Shown here one piece after another: positions 27,443 to 40,400 of a stretch of DNA of 64,000 nucleotides. Positions within the stretch are counted from its first letter, which is position 1. Every line of letters starts with the position of its first letter. The notes beneath the pieces are model-generated. The model was given only the letters and a program-made list of their open reading frames with translations, was not told the origin of the DNA and did not search any database. The position numbers were made by a program, and so were the translations under genes. The stretch comes from Stratiolaelaps scimitus (Eukaryota > Arthropoda > Arachnida > Mesostigmata > Laelapidae), in contig JABWDB010000006.1 of assembly GCA_019614645.1 (NCBI GenBank), positions 3,720,001-3,784,000 on the forward strand, read 5' to 3'.

Positions 27443-28277
27443 CTCTCTCATTGCTTCAGCTTAATTTATCTTAAATTTCGACAGTTATTCTTCATTCACA
27501 AAAAAATCAGGCTGCCACTTCAGACTGTTGATCTCTCGTGTTTTAGTTCACCACAAATTTGTTTTACTCTCTAACTCGCTCCATCTCAAACAATTCACAG
27601 TCGCTCATATTCAAGCAGCCGCACGCATTCGTCCACTTGCAGCCATTCATTTTATTCTCACATTCGGCCTCCACGCACAGTCCGACACATTAGAGCGTTT
27701 CATCGATCTACTCAAACTTTGAAGATTCAGAAGGAATGTTATTCACAAGTGTAATATACAAAATGTGTTCTTCGCCGCCACCACCAGCACCACCTCCGCC
27801 GCGAGGTCTTTTCGGCGTGTGTCTGTTCGCCCACACCGGTCTTCCTTTAGCCAGTCGATAACTGATTGGGGCGTGTTTGTGCGGGGATGCCGGCGGCGGC
27901 GGCGCCGTAGGGTCGTTTAGGGATGGCCCTTCAAATGAGTGCACTCGATCGAGTGAAGTCGCAGCGAGTCTGTCGTGGTCAGGCACGAACTCCAAATACT
28001 ATACCAGATGGGAGAAGACTAGATGGGAGGGGATGAAGGTAACCCTCAGAAGAAACCGGTGCCAGGGGGGAAGGGGTATAACTCGTCATTTCTCTCTCTC
28101 TCGTTCTCTTGAACGCGCTAGCCATTATATAGTTTATATTTGCCGTAGCCTGAGATCGGCGTGCGGACGCCGACCCGCCATCTATTACAGATTCGTCCTC
28201 GACACACGTACGCTGGAATTAACGGGGTCCTGTCACTGAATTTCAGGTAGATTTAACCGATTCGCAGAACGCGTCAA

Positions 28278-28317
28278 CGAACGAACGAACGACCGACCGG
28301 CCGCCGCCGCCGCCGCG
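28278..28317. repeat. Simple GAAC / GCC repeat patch
   Basis: Three to four GAAC units run into GACC and then five GCC units. CpG-rich, in the putative 3' UTR. Confidence 0.85.
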
Positions 28318-30952
28318 CAACTCTCTCTCGCTTCAGCTAAAGAGACGACATGACAGTACTATTGTATTTAAGTTTCTGCACGGACTTCCTCTATGGGGAC
28401 GCACTCGCCAATGAGAAATCTGACATCGCTAGAGCGGGAGTTGGGGCCGTAGTTGTGGCGGTGATGGAGCGTCACTTAGATACGGCACGATCGATCGAGG
28501 ACACGAGCGCACACGAAGATACCCGAGACCGTAGGGCGGTCCATGCTCCTCCCGTGAGCTGTCCGGTGTGACACATAAAACGGTTGGCGGCGACGGAATG
28601 CACAGTCGCCACTGTCTATTTTCTCCGTCGGGCGGGCCGCTGCAGCAAAACATAGTGCATCGGTCCACGCCCACTGGCACGAAAAGATATCCTTTCTTAC
28701 AAGTGTCTTGGGAGGGAGGGGCGTATCAGCGAAGACGATGATCAGACGACTCATTGAATCGAATCAGAAAATGCGAACACAGGGGGACGTCGACGCACTC
28801 GGTCTGATCGACTTAAGATAGGTACTGTTCGTGTGTAAGAGATTTACAGCAAGGCGTCAAAGTTTAGGCCTCCGAACAGACTCAGTGTGCCTTTGATACT
28901 TGTACTTCACGTGCGTCGATCTCCACATGTACCTCGCACCTCAATCCCGATCATCATCTGCTACCGGCAGCGTGCTCCCGATAATACAACGCAGATGGTC
29001 GATGGTCGGTAATACGAACAGGGAACAAAATCGACGTTGCTACTTAAAGCGGCCCCTTCTACGAGTCTCCGCTCCATATCTGTATGTAAGCATTGAGGGG
29101 CCTGTACGCCAGCTGCTATTCTATATTTGCAGGGGCGGCGTGTTCATACAGACGATATGAATCGACAACACTCTATGGATCGATGTAAGCCGAACGAGCG
29201 CGCTCCACCGGTGTTTATAGTAAGTAGCTTATGTTTCCAGCAACTACACCGCGTACCGTCGCCAAAAATTGAGCTGCCCACCTGACGTTAGAACGGACTG
29301 CACGAAACCTGTCGGGTTACACTGAGCCAACGAGGCCCATTTCTGCAAGCGGGCCGCAACAAATACTGAGCAAAGGCTTTACACTTGTGCAAACGATAGT
29401 GTTCAGCCTCTTTCCAACGCGAGCGCGCCGAGAAGCAAAGGTTGCCTTACACACAAACACATGGAACCACACGAAACCTGTAGGATCACGACGATAAAGG
29501 GTATCGTGGAGCGGCGTCTCTCTTTCGCTGTCCATTGGCCGTACAGCCGTGTACACCAGCTAAACGAATGAATGGATGAACCAGCAAGCTACGTACCTAT
29601 ACGAGCAGCGAACACGGGAACGTTTTCGAAATTGTTTGTGTGGATGGGATTGTTGGGAGGTCTCCTCTTTACCTGTCTTGGCTGTCCACGTTTCGAATAA
29701 GTCCAACGTCCGTATGAGCGGTTGGCGTCAGTTTCTTTTCATGCATGAACACGGTGAATATGAGCACAGGGCCAGCGATTAAAACTAGTCCCGGCACGCT
29801 TCTTCCATTGTGTCTAGTTTATGGAAGGGGCGTATGACCGGGGATTAGAGGTTGTTGTCAGTTTCATGGGGAGTGCTTCGTTGCGTTGATCGCTAACTCA
29901 GAACAAAACAAAAAACGGTTGGGCATCGTAGAAGCTGGAAGTGGGCTGGAAGATGGGGCAGGGCCTCCTCTGGGAAGGCTGAGTGACCGTGGAGCGTACA
30001 CACTGGGAGTTTGCAGAACTACGAACATGTCGAGTTTGGGGGACAACCGTGAAAGTGACGGAAAACCATTGCAGTATCCATTATTACTATTGTATCTACA
30101 GAGTTCGTTTGATGTTCGCCGGAGAACGGTGTTACGGTTGTTGTCCGACAACTCACAGTGCCGCCGATGACCTTTAATCAGAGCTCACTTCAGTTTACAA
30201 TCTAGTTCGTTTGTTTAACAAAGATGCGCAGGCTGATCTGCCCTCTGTCAATTGTGTGGTCAGCACATTCGAACACCGAATCATCCGCGTGTGTCGTCCG
30301 CTTTACCAAAGCTACAGCGTTGTAATTCCGAAAGAAAGCTAACCTTCCATTGATTCGAATCATCTGCCTCTAAGATTTGATCCGTGTCTCCAGTCCTTCC
30401 CTCCTGTCTGCATTTTCCCTCTAGCTCAACTGTACATATACATGCAATATGTAATTATTAATGTATAATGGAGGTTTATATTCCGCTGCCGTGCGTTTTT
30501 CCACCCGGTCCGTCGTCCACATGTCTACGTGTCGGCTTTGGCGTGTGTCAGTCGCCGCGGGAATCGAGTTACCCTCCTTGTTTTGTGGTCAATTCCCTTC
30601 AAGCATCGGATATCAAAATACATACCTCAGCCGGAGGAGTGATACCAGATCCTGTCAGAGAATTAGAGAGAGCCCGTCTTCGGTGCGAGTGCAGTGTTTA
30701 CGTGGATTAGATCTCGACGATAGACATCTCTGCAACACTTCGCCCATTCGATATGGGTGTGTCTTATTGTAGGCGGGAGGGGACGAAAAGGCTCCGCCAT
30801 CGCGAATGATATACCGCGGTTTGTGAGTGTCTACCTCTGTGTCTCTATGTCTGCGTGATGATACGATCGACGACAATATCATTGTTATATCTTACTAGTT
30901 TTTTGACTTGACATTATTAATGTTGTCTCCGGTTGTTTTCTCTTTGTGTTAT

Positions 30953-30992
30953 TGTTGTTGTTGTTGTTATTATTATTATTATTATTATTATT
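30953..30992. repeat. (TTG)n(TTA)n compound microsatellite
   Basis: About five TTG units followed by about eight TTA units, ending 14 bases before the receptor stop codon. In the transcript this gives an AAU/AAC-rich start of the 3' UTR. Confidence 0.95.
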
Positions 30993-31005
30993 GTTGACAT
31001 AAATA

Positions 31006-31404
31006 TTATACAGTAGATTCTATACCACTGTTGGCTTCGATGGCCATACTGGGATCGATGTCACCGACGATTGGGTAAGCCGAGTGATCCTCCGCGGCGG
31101 CGAGAAGATGCTGTCCGGGCACTGGCCGTAGTGTCCGGTGGAAATCAATCCGGGCGAACTCAGTTGGCGGAACCTTGCCTCCGCTACCGACCGTACGCCC
31201 CCGGCGTCCGAGCGTCCCACCGACAGGAGGCAACGGCTGTGTAGGGGCTACTGGTGGCCCGAGTGGATCGGGATGACCCGGAGGTGGGAGAGCGACAATG
31301 CTCCGGGCGAACACCAACTCCGAATAGTCTGCTGTCAAGCTACTCGCCTGAGACGGATCTACGGCGCTTCCCAAACCGCTGTTGCCCAGCAATATGTCCT
31401 GGGC
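31006..31404 (-). CDS. Last coding exon: distal cytoplasmic tail ending in ESTV
   Basis: The acceptor is ataaag (AG at 31406-31405) after a long pyrimidine-rich tract; a second AG six bases on (start 31398) is in the same frame. The exon encodes AQDILLGNSGLGSAVDPSQ, a proline/glycine-rich stretch (PPPGHPDPLGPPVAPTQPLP), a basic GRRGR patch, and the end IEANSGIESTV before the stop at 31008-31006. The last four residues fit a class I PDZ ligand (S at -2, V at 0). Confidence 0.8.
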   Translation of the reverse strand, partial: AQDILLGNSGLGSAVDPSQASSLTADYSELVFARSIVALPPPGHPDPLGPPVAPTQPLPPVGGTLGRRGRTVGSGGKVPPTEFARIDFHRTLRPVPGQHLLAAAEDHSAYPIVGDIDPSMAIEANSGIESTV

Positions 31405-34400
31405 CTTTATGTTGCGAGAGACAGATTGAGGAGAAATCGGGGAAAAATGGAGGCGGAAAGAGGAACGAAAACAAACAGAACAAATCATCATTAATTATCC
31501 AGAAACAAATACGAGACTCATACGATAATCATTAATAGTAATAATAATAATATAATCATACATCATTCTTTTTTTACATATACGCAACAAATGAGTGGGC
31601 CACCAGACATATATCTTCGGCAACTGGTAAATTGACTGCCTGGTTAGGTATAATAAAAAAAAAATAGCAACGAAACACCACAACAGGGCCCATTTCGATA
31701 GGATAGAAACGCAATGTCGTCATTCGTACCATCGAGTCTGGATTTCTAATGCAACTGTATTCAGCTTAACGAGCTATCCAGGCATATCAGACTCCTTATC
31801 AATAGGCCATAAAACGAGCTGCCGTTCAGTGAATTCATTTGTGGTGCATTAAAGAGATGTCAATTGTCTCAAATCTTTCATACTGATTGATGCAATCAAC
31901 GAATTCGGCTTACCAACTGTGTAGTCAGAACTGTCTGGCTGGGATCAGCCCCATCTGACCGGCCGGCTAGTAACGCTGAGTACCGCGATTCTACCGGGAG
32001 ACCCCCTGCGGGCCGCTCCAAATTTACGTAATCTGATAAATTAAGTGACGGACAAAGACGGCAACGATAATCGAAATGTTAGAAATGAATGACTCTTCCA
32101 TCATTTTATAACGAACGCAAGCAATTCAAAGCATTTTTGCAGCCTCACTCAACCACCTCGAAGCTAACTTCGAGTGTCTTGAACTCGGGACAACTTCGAC
32201 AATTCGTATAACTTTTCTCCCATCGCCGGCTCAGAGTAGCCTGTACTAAATGACGTATTCAAGCTGTGCTCACTGCACTCGTATTCAGTTATGCTATATA
32301 GTCAACGTACGACTGCTGTTGACCAACCCAGTTTACTTAGTTTCGATAAAAACAGCTGTGCTAGCAGTTATCGCTTCCGGACGATTCAACAGTTATTTTT
32401 GTTCAGCGCCATTTTCCCGCTACATGCGGGCATCGCAGTCGAGGTCTAATAGTAGCTGTGCATAGCAACGGGCCGCAAAGCGAGCACCCTGCTGTCGGAG
32501 CAAAATCAAGTCATGAGGCGTTACGTCTTAAGGGCACGTCGTTCTCGTAGCTATATATTAGAAATTCGGCGGCGACTACGCCTTTTCCCTCTTCCCCTTG
32601 GTTCTAACAACTCGTCGTCCTCACCTGACACGCGCAGTCGTGTATCGGGTAGTAATTTATCAGCGTGTATCGCCGCCGCCGCCATGAATCATTGCAGGTG
32701 CACTAGCTGGGCAGTTTATTGGTATCCTGGGCCGGGCTCGTCGGCCGAGGATTAAACAGAACAACATGCAATCGCAGCACTATGTACCTATATATGCAAG
32801 CGGCGAAGACGGCGACCCCGTGTGGACTGTGCACGTCGGATCGAGAACACAACGTGGGGATGCTGTGTGCTGTCTAGATACCTCCTAATCGGTGCTAAGT
32901 GCAATCGAACAGAGCTCAAATGAGGCGGGAAGCCAGGTGGCGAAGGACACTAAAAGCGGAAGCTCTACGTACAGCAGTTGTTACCTGAGAGGCCCTTCTT
33001 GCTGAGGGTCCCCGCGGAATCTCCCCTCATGGGAATAATGTCCGGCCCCTTGCAATCCAATTCGAGTTCCTCGCCCATCGCAAGGGGGTCCTTCTTCAAA
33101 AGAACGGCTAACGGCTTCTCATCTGGGCCACCACCTACACTGTCCTTTTCGTTGGTTTGCGCTGACACTGGAATATGTCAATACGACGAACAATATATTA
33201 ACGGACTTGATGAAAGTTACTCATTGTATTCGATCTATACGTTAGCTACGTATACGACCATCAATTTGATACTGCCAACATATGATTGCAGTAGACATAT
33301 ACGGCGAGTCTGAAAATACGTTAGAGGTGCTGTTTTTCATATGAAGTTTATTGCGATCTAAATCAATTTTGCATTAGAGCCAATGTTCGCGTTCCGGGAC
33401 ATTCGTGACGCTCGTGACCAACACCTTCATGAGGTCGCCAGACGTCGCGTTTTCAACTCCCCCATATATTATTGTATTGTACGAGAAGTATGACGCAGGT
33501 GATACAAATAGAGAAATCATACTCTATAGCGTTTCTAAGATATCGACTTTAATGGCGGCGTCTAGTTACCACTCATCAAAAGTGAACGCTAGGTTCGCCC
33601 CCTTCTGTCACGTAAGGATGAACCTGTGGGACGGGACACGCTCAGATTCAGTCATGATTCCGTGACTGAGTATAAAGCAGAAGAGCGGAAGCGGTTTGTG
33701 CAGAGGCGAGAGCGTGCTGGCCCAGCACACAACGGAACGTCAGAAGTAGTGACCATTAACTCTGGATAGCCATGCTACAACAACCGTTTGCCTTTTGTCC
33801 TTCGTTCTGTGGGTGCCGTCCTGTGTCCTCTAGAGTGCTTCGCGGTGACGGCCGTACTTCTCTAACCCCGTCGCCTTCTTTCTGGCGTTTTGACCTCTTC
33901 GTTCCAGCTTTATCGACGATTCTGGCAGTGCTCGAGGCCCATTGTCCATTCAACCGCATGATCACCTCAGTCCCGAAATGATAGCCCCCCCTCCACGCAC
34001 TATTCGAGAGTACCCAATCTGTGACGAAACGCTCATTTGCTTTGCCGGCCTTCTTTGTTATCGCCTCCTTAGAGCAAACTCTAACTCTAAAGCTAGCGTT
34101 CAGCAAGCTGCCTACCTGATACCGCCATACATGCTGTATCAAGTAGTGGTCGTAGTAGCAGTAGTAGTTTCGAGGGAAACAATGTGAAACTCAGGCTATG
34201 CCACACATGCAGGATTAGAATACAACACCCGTTTATGCTCAAAGTTCGGACAGCCGTTGTAGAGCCTACTAAAGTATCTTTTGGGTCGTGTATAATTTCG
34301 TCTGGAGGAGAAAAACCTCAAGTAAGGAGCTGAATGCCCAAACTTTTGTAACAGGGGACAATCCACTCGTGCTATGCTCAGCGTCCGTAGATCTCACGCG

Positions 34401-37400
34401 AGAGGAAGGCCATATTTGCACAAACGATCGTAGTTATATTTGAAATCATATATGATTCATCATAATTATCGAACCGTCATTACGAAATAGAAGGAAAAGG
34501 ATAGAATAATGTCAAGGGCACAACCATCAGGCTGTGCGAATCGGCTGTTTTTAAATAACTGTGCAAAATAATCGAATAATTATTTAACCTTTAGTATGTC
34601 CAGCACAATTATATATATATATATATATATATATATTATCACCAGTATACGATAAGTCTAATGTTGACGGAGGACATAATATCAACCGTCCATGTAATAC
34701 TACTCGTTGGCGAAGCTATATAGCAGATCACGTAGTCGCTCTAAAGTGGACACCACACAGACACACATATAAATATATTATATTATATACGGGGTACAGC
34801 CATGAATATCTGTTAAAATTTACGCAGACCATGTAAAGATATATACTAGTGTTAACGAAGTTGGTGATTGGATACTCCTACAAGAAAACCTCAACAAGTT
34901 CTTAGCATGGACTATTAGCTTTGACTTTGAATTGTCAATAGGAGAATGTGCAGTTCCGCATTTTGCCCAATGGTAATACAAACTATAACTATTCAACCGG
35001 TGGTATTAACCCACAAAGATTGACCACTATCCGAGATATTGGGGTTGCCAATGCGGTCTCACTCAAATACTCAAAACACGTGACAGGTGTTGTTGTTCGG
35101 GCCTCTCTCGAATGCTCTGTTATAAACGACCCGTGGCTGTACACAAGACTATTTAAGATCTACGTGGAACCACTCATGATGTATGCCTCACCGGTGTCGT
35201 ATCCGAGTTTACGTAGGGACATCGAAGTATTTGAAAGGGTTAATGAGAAAATCGCTAGACTGGTCTTCTTCAAATGCCAGTGTGAAATAAATGAACTAGA
35301 TATTCCTCCAATTATGGCGAGACTTAACACCATCGATAAAAATATGTGCTTACTTATATTGGTAAGAAGGCAAAATATTTTTAGTTACCCTCGACTCATA
35401 CTAATGCTGAACTTAAATGTACACCCTGAATTCCAGCCATTTCACAACCATTCACGCCCCATAACAGATGTTCACGCGCTTTGGTAATATATACACAATG
35501 GAACGTAAATAGTGTTTTATTCAAACATACACAATTGTTACAGACAATGGACGTCCAATTCGCGATATATATATATATATATATATATCTATATACGTAT
35601 TTTTTTTCTGTCAGCAAATCTGTGCGGAAATCCGGTGTCTCATTTTAGATACTACACTTAGATATCACACGCTCGTCCCAGTTATTTTTAAACATGCTCA
35701 ATTATTCTAATCTTATTCGCCACAAGGGATTGGGAGTGACACCCCGACGAGTAAAGCCTGACCCGTGACGCATGTGCCTATGACAGTTACCTATAGTAAC
35801 TATATTCACATCCACCGTGAAACGTTACCACAGCAATGACCATCCAGTATACCAAATAGAAGAGTAGTCTACGTTAGTGGCCCTGTGAGCAGGGCAGCCG
35901 ACGGTCAATACAAAGTAAGAGAGAGATAATGAGACGTAGCTATGCTCTCTCACCAGCACCGTCTTTTTTTTTTGAAAAGAGCACCGTCTACGATCTGATA
36001 AGTGTTTGAGCGACCCCACCTCCATAATAATTAGAATATGATGCCCGTCTCGTGTAAGCATTACACGAGTTTGCTGTCACAACTTACAATTTACTTACGT
36101 ATATGTACACAACTTACATTTACTCTGTCGATTGCTACTGTTGGCGCGACATCGAAGAGCTACCACAAGGCCTACAGCAGCGACGGTTAGCGCGATCACC
36201 ACTCCAACGATGATCCCGATTAGCGGGCGGAATGCCAGAATCATTGCTGATCCATCCGCTGTAGAAGCCAAACAGACAAATAGATGTGAAAAGTGATTAT
36301 TTCGCGGAACGACAGCATGGAAAATCACAAGCATCCTACGCGCGTTGGTTTCGGTGGCTGAGCTCCGAATCTATCACACAACTCATCGCCTTGTATCTAA
36401 TACTGCCCTTTAAAATGGCAAACGATTATAGAACACCGGAAAACAGCCCCGAATATTATTTAGATGTTTGAATTCATGAGATTAGGTAGCGTTAGAAACG
36501 AATTTACGCGACCTTGTGCATTGGTGGACAAAATAATATCATACGCGAAAAACGAACACTAGGGATTTTTTGCCCTTTAGCTTTGGCAAAATAACATGAT
36601 TAATAAATTAATTTTACATCACAACTGGGCAAATGGCCGATAATGCTCACCAAAGTTTGGATAGTGGGGTTTCTCGTAAGGAGGTCAAATTATACAATCA
36701 ACACGGAATCGCAAAAAAAAATGAAACGACCTCTACATTAGACATGTTTTAGTTGTGATCCTATACTCCCTCCGTGTACGTGCTACTCATAGTTTGGTTA
36801 GCCAGTGCGTATTGTACATTCTCGAAACATCTTTTCCTAACAGGATAACTGTTGTTTTAACGCTGTGTGAAACTATTAAGGCCTCCTGTCTCGAGAGGAC
36901 TGCGACGGTGTTCGACTATTTTATTGTGGTGATGTCTCATATAATGTACTTCGTCATTCCTAATATGGTATTAAAAAAGCTAAAGTATAGTATTAAGCCG
37001 CACTTAAATCAATGGATATATTTGATGAAATTGTTACAGCAGCACAGAAACGTACATACACACACACATATATATGTATATATATATATATACAGTGAAG
37101 TTAAAGAAACCGCTTCCACTGTATGGCCCAAATCGGCATTCGGACGTCTCGAGTTCAAGGGCTGCTAGATCGTTGACTGTACAGTCACTTCGGTGCCCTC
37201 TACAGCAATGGTGAACAGTGGAGGGAGCGAGCATTTAGCCACATGCTGCATTAAAGTATTATCAAACTCGCATCAAGGCTGCTACCGATGACGATGCTGG
37301 GGACATGGGTTGCGTCTGGATGGAAGCTCTCTCTCTCGCTCTCTCTTCCTCCCTGACCTCTGACTTCCCCGATGAGCTCTTGCTCCTCCTGGCTCACCAC

Positions 37401-40400
37401 GTTGCCCACTGCTTGGTCAGTGGCTCTCCTCGTTCTACGACTGAATGGATGAGTTTGCTCTGAAGGTTCAGCCTTCATGATGGTCGGCAGGCCGCACTAC
37501 CCAACGTCATCCATCGTCCCCCTATTCACTTGCACTGTAGTTTTTTAATCTCCCTTATTTCTCGCTGGGAATAATTGCATTTCTTATGGAATCCTTTGGT
37601 GACTGTTTCCCTTGGGGCATTTTACGTCTCAGTAGATCATTTGATGGTCTCAATATATGCTAATGCCGATGTGGCTCTGCGTTCGTACGCGCGTACGTGC
37701 ACCATCAAATATAGAGGAATCAGATCACAGTATTCAAAAGTAGTTGCGTGCATGCCAAGTCGTACTTGATCGGTTGTTGTTGTCAGAATCACGATCCGAA
37801 GCTTCATTTTGATCTAACGTAACAACTTGTGGTATACGAAAGCAAAGAACGTTGGTATCGCTGGTATCTGCGAAAATTGAACTCCTCCTTAATTCAATCC
37901 CAACGTGTCAAGTACGAAAAACGTTTCCACGGGTACCTACTCCGGAAAGTATACCTATAGCACGAGACTAACCTGTGTACTTCTCAGCTGGACGGGGCGT
38001 TTGCGCCATAACGACGAATTGCGGACTCCGACCCTTGGCGTTACTCGCAGTGATCACCACGCGAAAGCTGGCGCCACCCGGAATGCCACGGATCACAAAC
38101 AGCGGCAGACCTGCAAGCAAAGAGCGAACACAACAAGGCGGTGTTAGTTAGGCCCAGGCAGGCGGACAGAGAGAACAGACGTTGATCCCGGGTCGTTTAC
38201 CAACGATGCACTGACAATTCTGGCAGCAATTGCACACCAGAAGTGTGTGAAAAAATACAGCCCACCAGCATACTACCGCTGCGAGAATAGCTAATTACTA
38301 ATTATACCATTAAATAACAAAATTCTATTGTCTTACTTGATGGACAGCGTCGTCCTGGCCTGGCTATTTTTCCCGCTCTTATCCACCCACTAATTATTAT
38401 TACTTCTGTAATAAAAGCTGCCAGACAGACGCAGCCACGCCGCATACTGGATGGGGTCGAAATGTGGGAGAGCGGAATAATGGTTGCTCGTTGTGAGCAT
38501 CTCGTTTTCCTGCTTATACTGTTAAAGTTAGTGTCGTTATTGCTGCTCGAATTACTGTCGCTGAGGCTGACTTCTATCAAACGAAATGCTACGATGTTTC
38601 CCGCGTGCCGCAGCAACCTAATGTACACGTATTAACCCCCGTCCAGCGATTGTCTCGGCTAATACCATTGCACTTTGGTGAAGCATGAAGCTGAAACGTT
38701 CGAGCAACGACGGTGACGGCTGGACCAACATTTGTGGGGATCATACTTCAAGCCGTACATTAAATTGACCGTAATCATTCAAATTGCGCAATGGACGTTT
38801 TGCTATTTAATGACGTTTGCCGTTTTTACACGAAAAACACACAGCTGAGGGGTTCAGCGCCCCCATGGTACGGCAGCCAGCGCCTGCCGCCACGGATACG
38901 AACGCTGCATTTTTTAGTGAACCATGCATATAGAGATAAGGAAACCTTGTGTTGAATTGTATTCTAGCAATATTGGTACAACGTGTGCAAATACAATTTG
39001 TCATAACTACTAAGCACTCGTATCGTTTGCATCCCCGATAGCGACAATGTACAACCGACTGAAGAAAGGACCTTGCCCCCCTTCCGCCCAATAGATCGTA
39101 AATTGCAGACAAGGCGGAGCAAACGAATTTTCAGATGACTCATATTTATATTAGAATCATTTTTCAAATTGATACGCGATGATTAAATCGACAGAAGCCC
39201 ACGGTGGAAATCCGTTTAAGTCAGGCCACAAGAGGCAAAGCTGTTGCTACGTCCTGACTGTACATGTTATTCATAAGCACTAGACAATGACAGGTTCGTA
39301 CAGGATCACTCGCGGCCTGCACGACCTTGCTTGGGGTTTTCACATGGAACAAAAATGTCCACGAATTTTCCCAGATTCGAGGAACGCTACGTAGGATAAG
39401 ATGAATGTATACGCGTATCATTATCGATGTCCGCAATAATTGATAAGGGTCCAGTTGTCTGTAACTTGTTCAAGCCGAAAGTAATTTATTGTTCCGGATA
39501 AATTGTTCTTCTACCTACTTTATGCGTTCATTGCACAGGTGTTTAATAATGAGCACTAAGTGACACCGCGTTTCGGACAGGGCAGCTCACGTGTTCAATT
39601 AGTACAGCATTAACACTTTCGTCAACCTGTCCCTCGTTTTGGCCCTCTGTCGGCCTCGGCTGATGTAAGTGGTGCATCCGTCGCGATTAGACTCAACTAT
39701 TTCTACAGCAACGACTGTTGCAACCCATATAGCACTATTGCTACCGTGAAACTCTCTCTCCTATACAACCGTCATCATCAGTTCGAAATGACAGCGCTGA
39801 CGGGCGTCAGACTTCGTGCACTGCGCCAACGGTTCTCAGCAGCCTTTAACTCGCTTCCTCTCACACAGAACTTTGTCCCCTCGATTAGCTGTGCTGGCGA
39901 CCTAGGCAGAGTGGCCTCTTACACTTTATCTCATACAAGGCCATGTTACAGTGCCAGTGCAGAATGTGTTAAAAGGGATCCGTTTTGGTTAGACCGGCCA
40001 GGGGAGGGAAAGACGTCTGCCCCGGCAGAGAAAGGCCCTCTGAAAGCGTGATTGGTATCAGCAGCGTGGAGGATCAACGCCGTCAAATAGAGCGCGAAGA
40101 ACACCAGACGGCGTAGACAAACGAAGCCATGCTGGTGCAAATTACAATTAATTGCCATTTAATGAGACCACTGCTCTAACCTAGCACTGGCGCAACTGCC
40201 AGCGTTACCGTCTCGCGTTCGGTCTATCCTCCGCGAGGGTGAACCAACGAAACAGAGGGAATACCAAGGGCCCTCAGTCTGAACGATCGACAGGGACGCT
40301 GAAACGAAAGCGCCTGGCAACCAGCGAGAGTTCGAGGCAACACAAACGCATGCCCAGCATAGTTTTTTCGCTGTTGCTGTTTATTAGACTCTTACCAGAG

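Larger units (their letters stand above)
26525..31005 (-). other. Probable 3' UTR of the Sidestep-like gene (about 4.5 kb)
   Basis: After the stop codon there is no further coding exon on this strand. The sequence stays more GC-rich than the DNA left of 26.5 kb, then meets an AATAAA with a GT-rich downstream element. It contains (GTT)n/(ATT)n, (CT)n, GCC-rich and TA microsatellites. Many moderately long open frames here consist of repeats or of proline/glycine runs and look spurious. The boundary is inferred. TTTATT words within it (for example near 27.65 kb) could be earlier alternative poly(A) signals on the minus strand. Confidence 0.45.
33168..36117 (-). other. Intron of the receptor holding the LINE remnant
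   Basis: About 2.95 kb between the TM exon donor (GTAAGT) and the proximal cytoplasmic exon acceptor. Contains the LINE fragment and two TA tracts. The remaining sequence shows nothing recognisable. Confidence 0.8.

Noticed and set aside
27128..27464. Open frames on both strands with ERERER or SLSLSL runs
   Set aside because: They are translations of the (CT)n tract and its flanks.
27708..27995. Minus-strand frame with proline and glycine runs
   Set aside because: Composition is driven by GCC/CCA repeats, and it lies in the putative 3' UTR with no domain.
36755..37168. 137-codon plus-strand frame in the FN3-TM intron
   Set aside because: Ends in HTHTHIYVYIYIY from the microsatellite; the upstream part shows no family or transposase motif.
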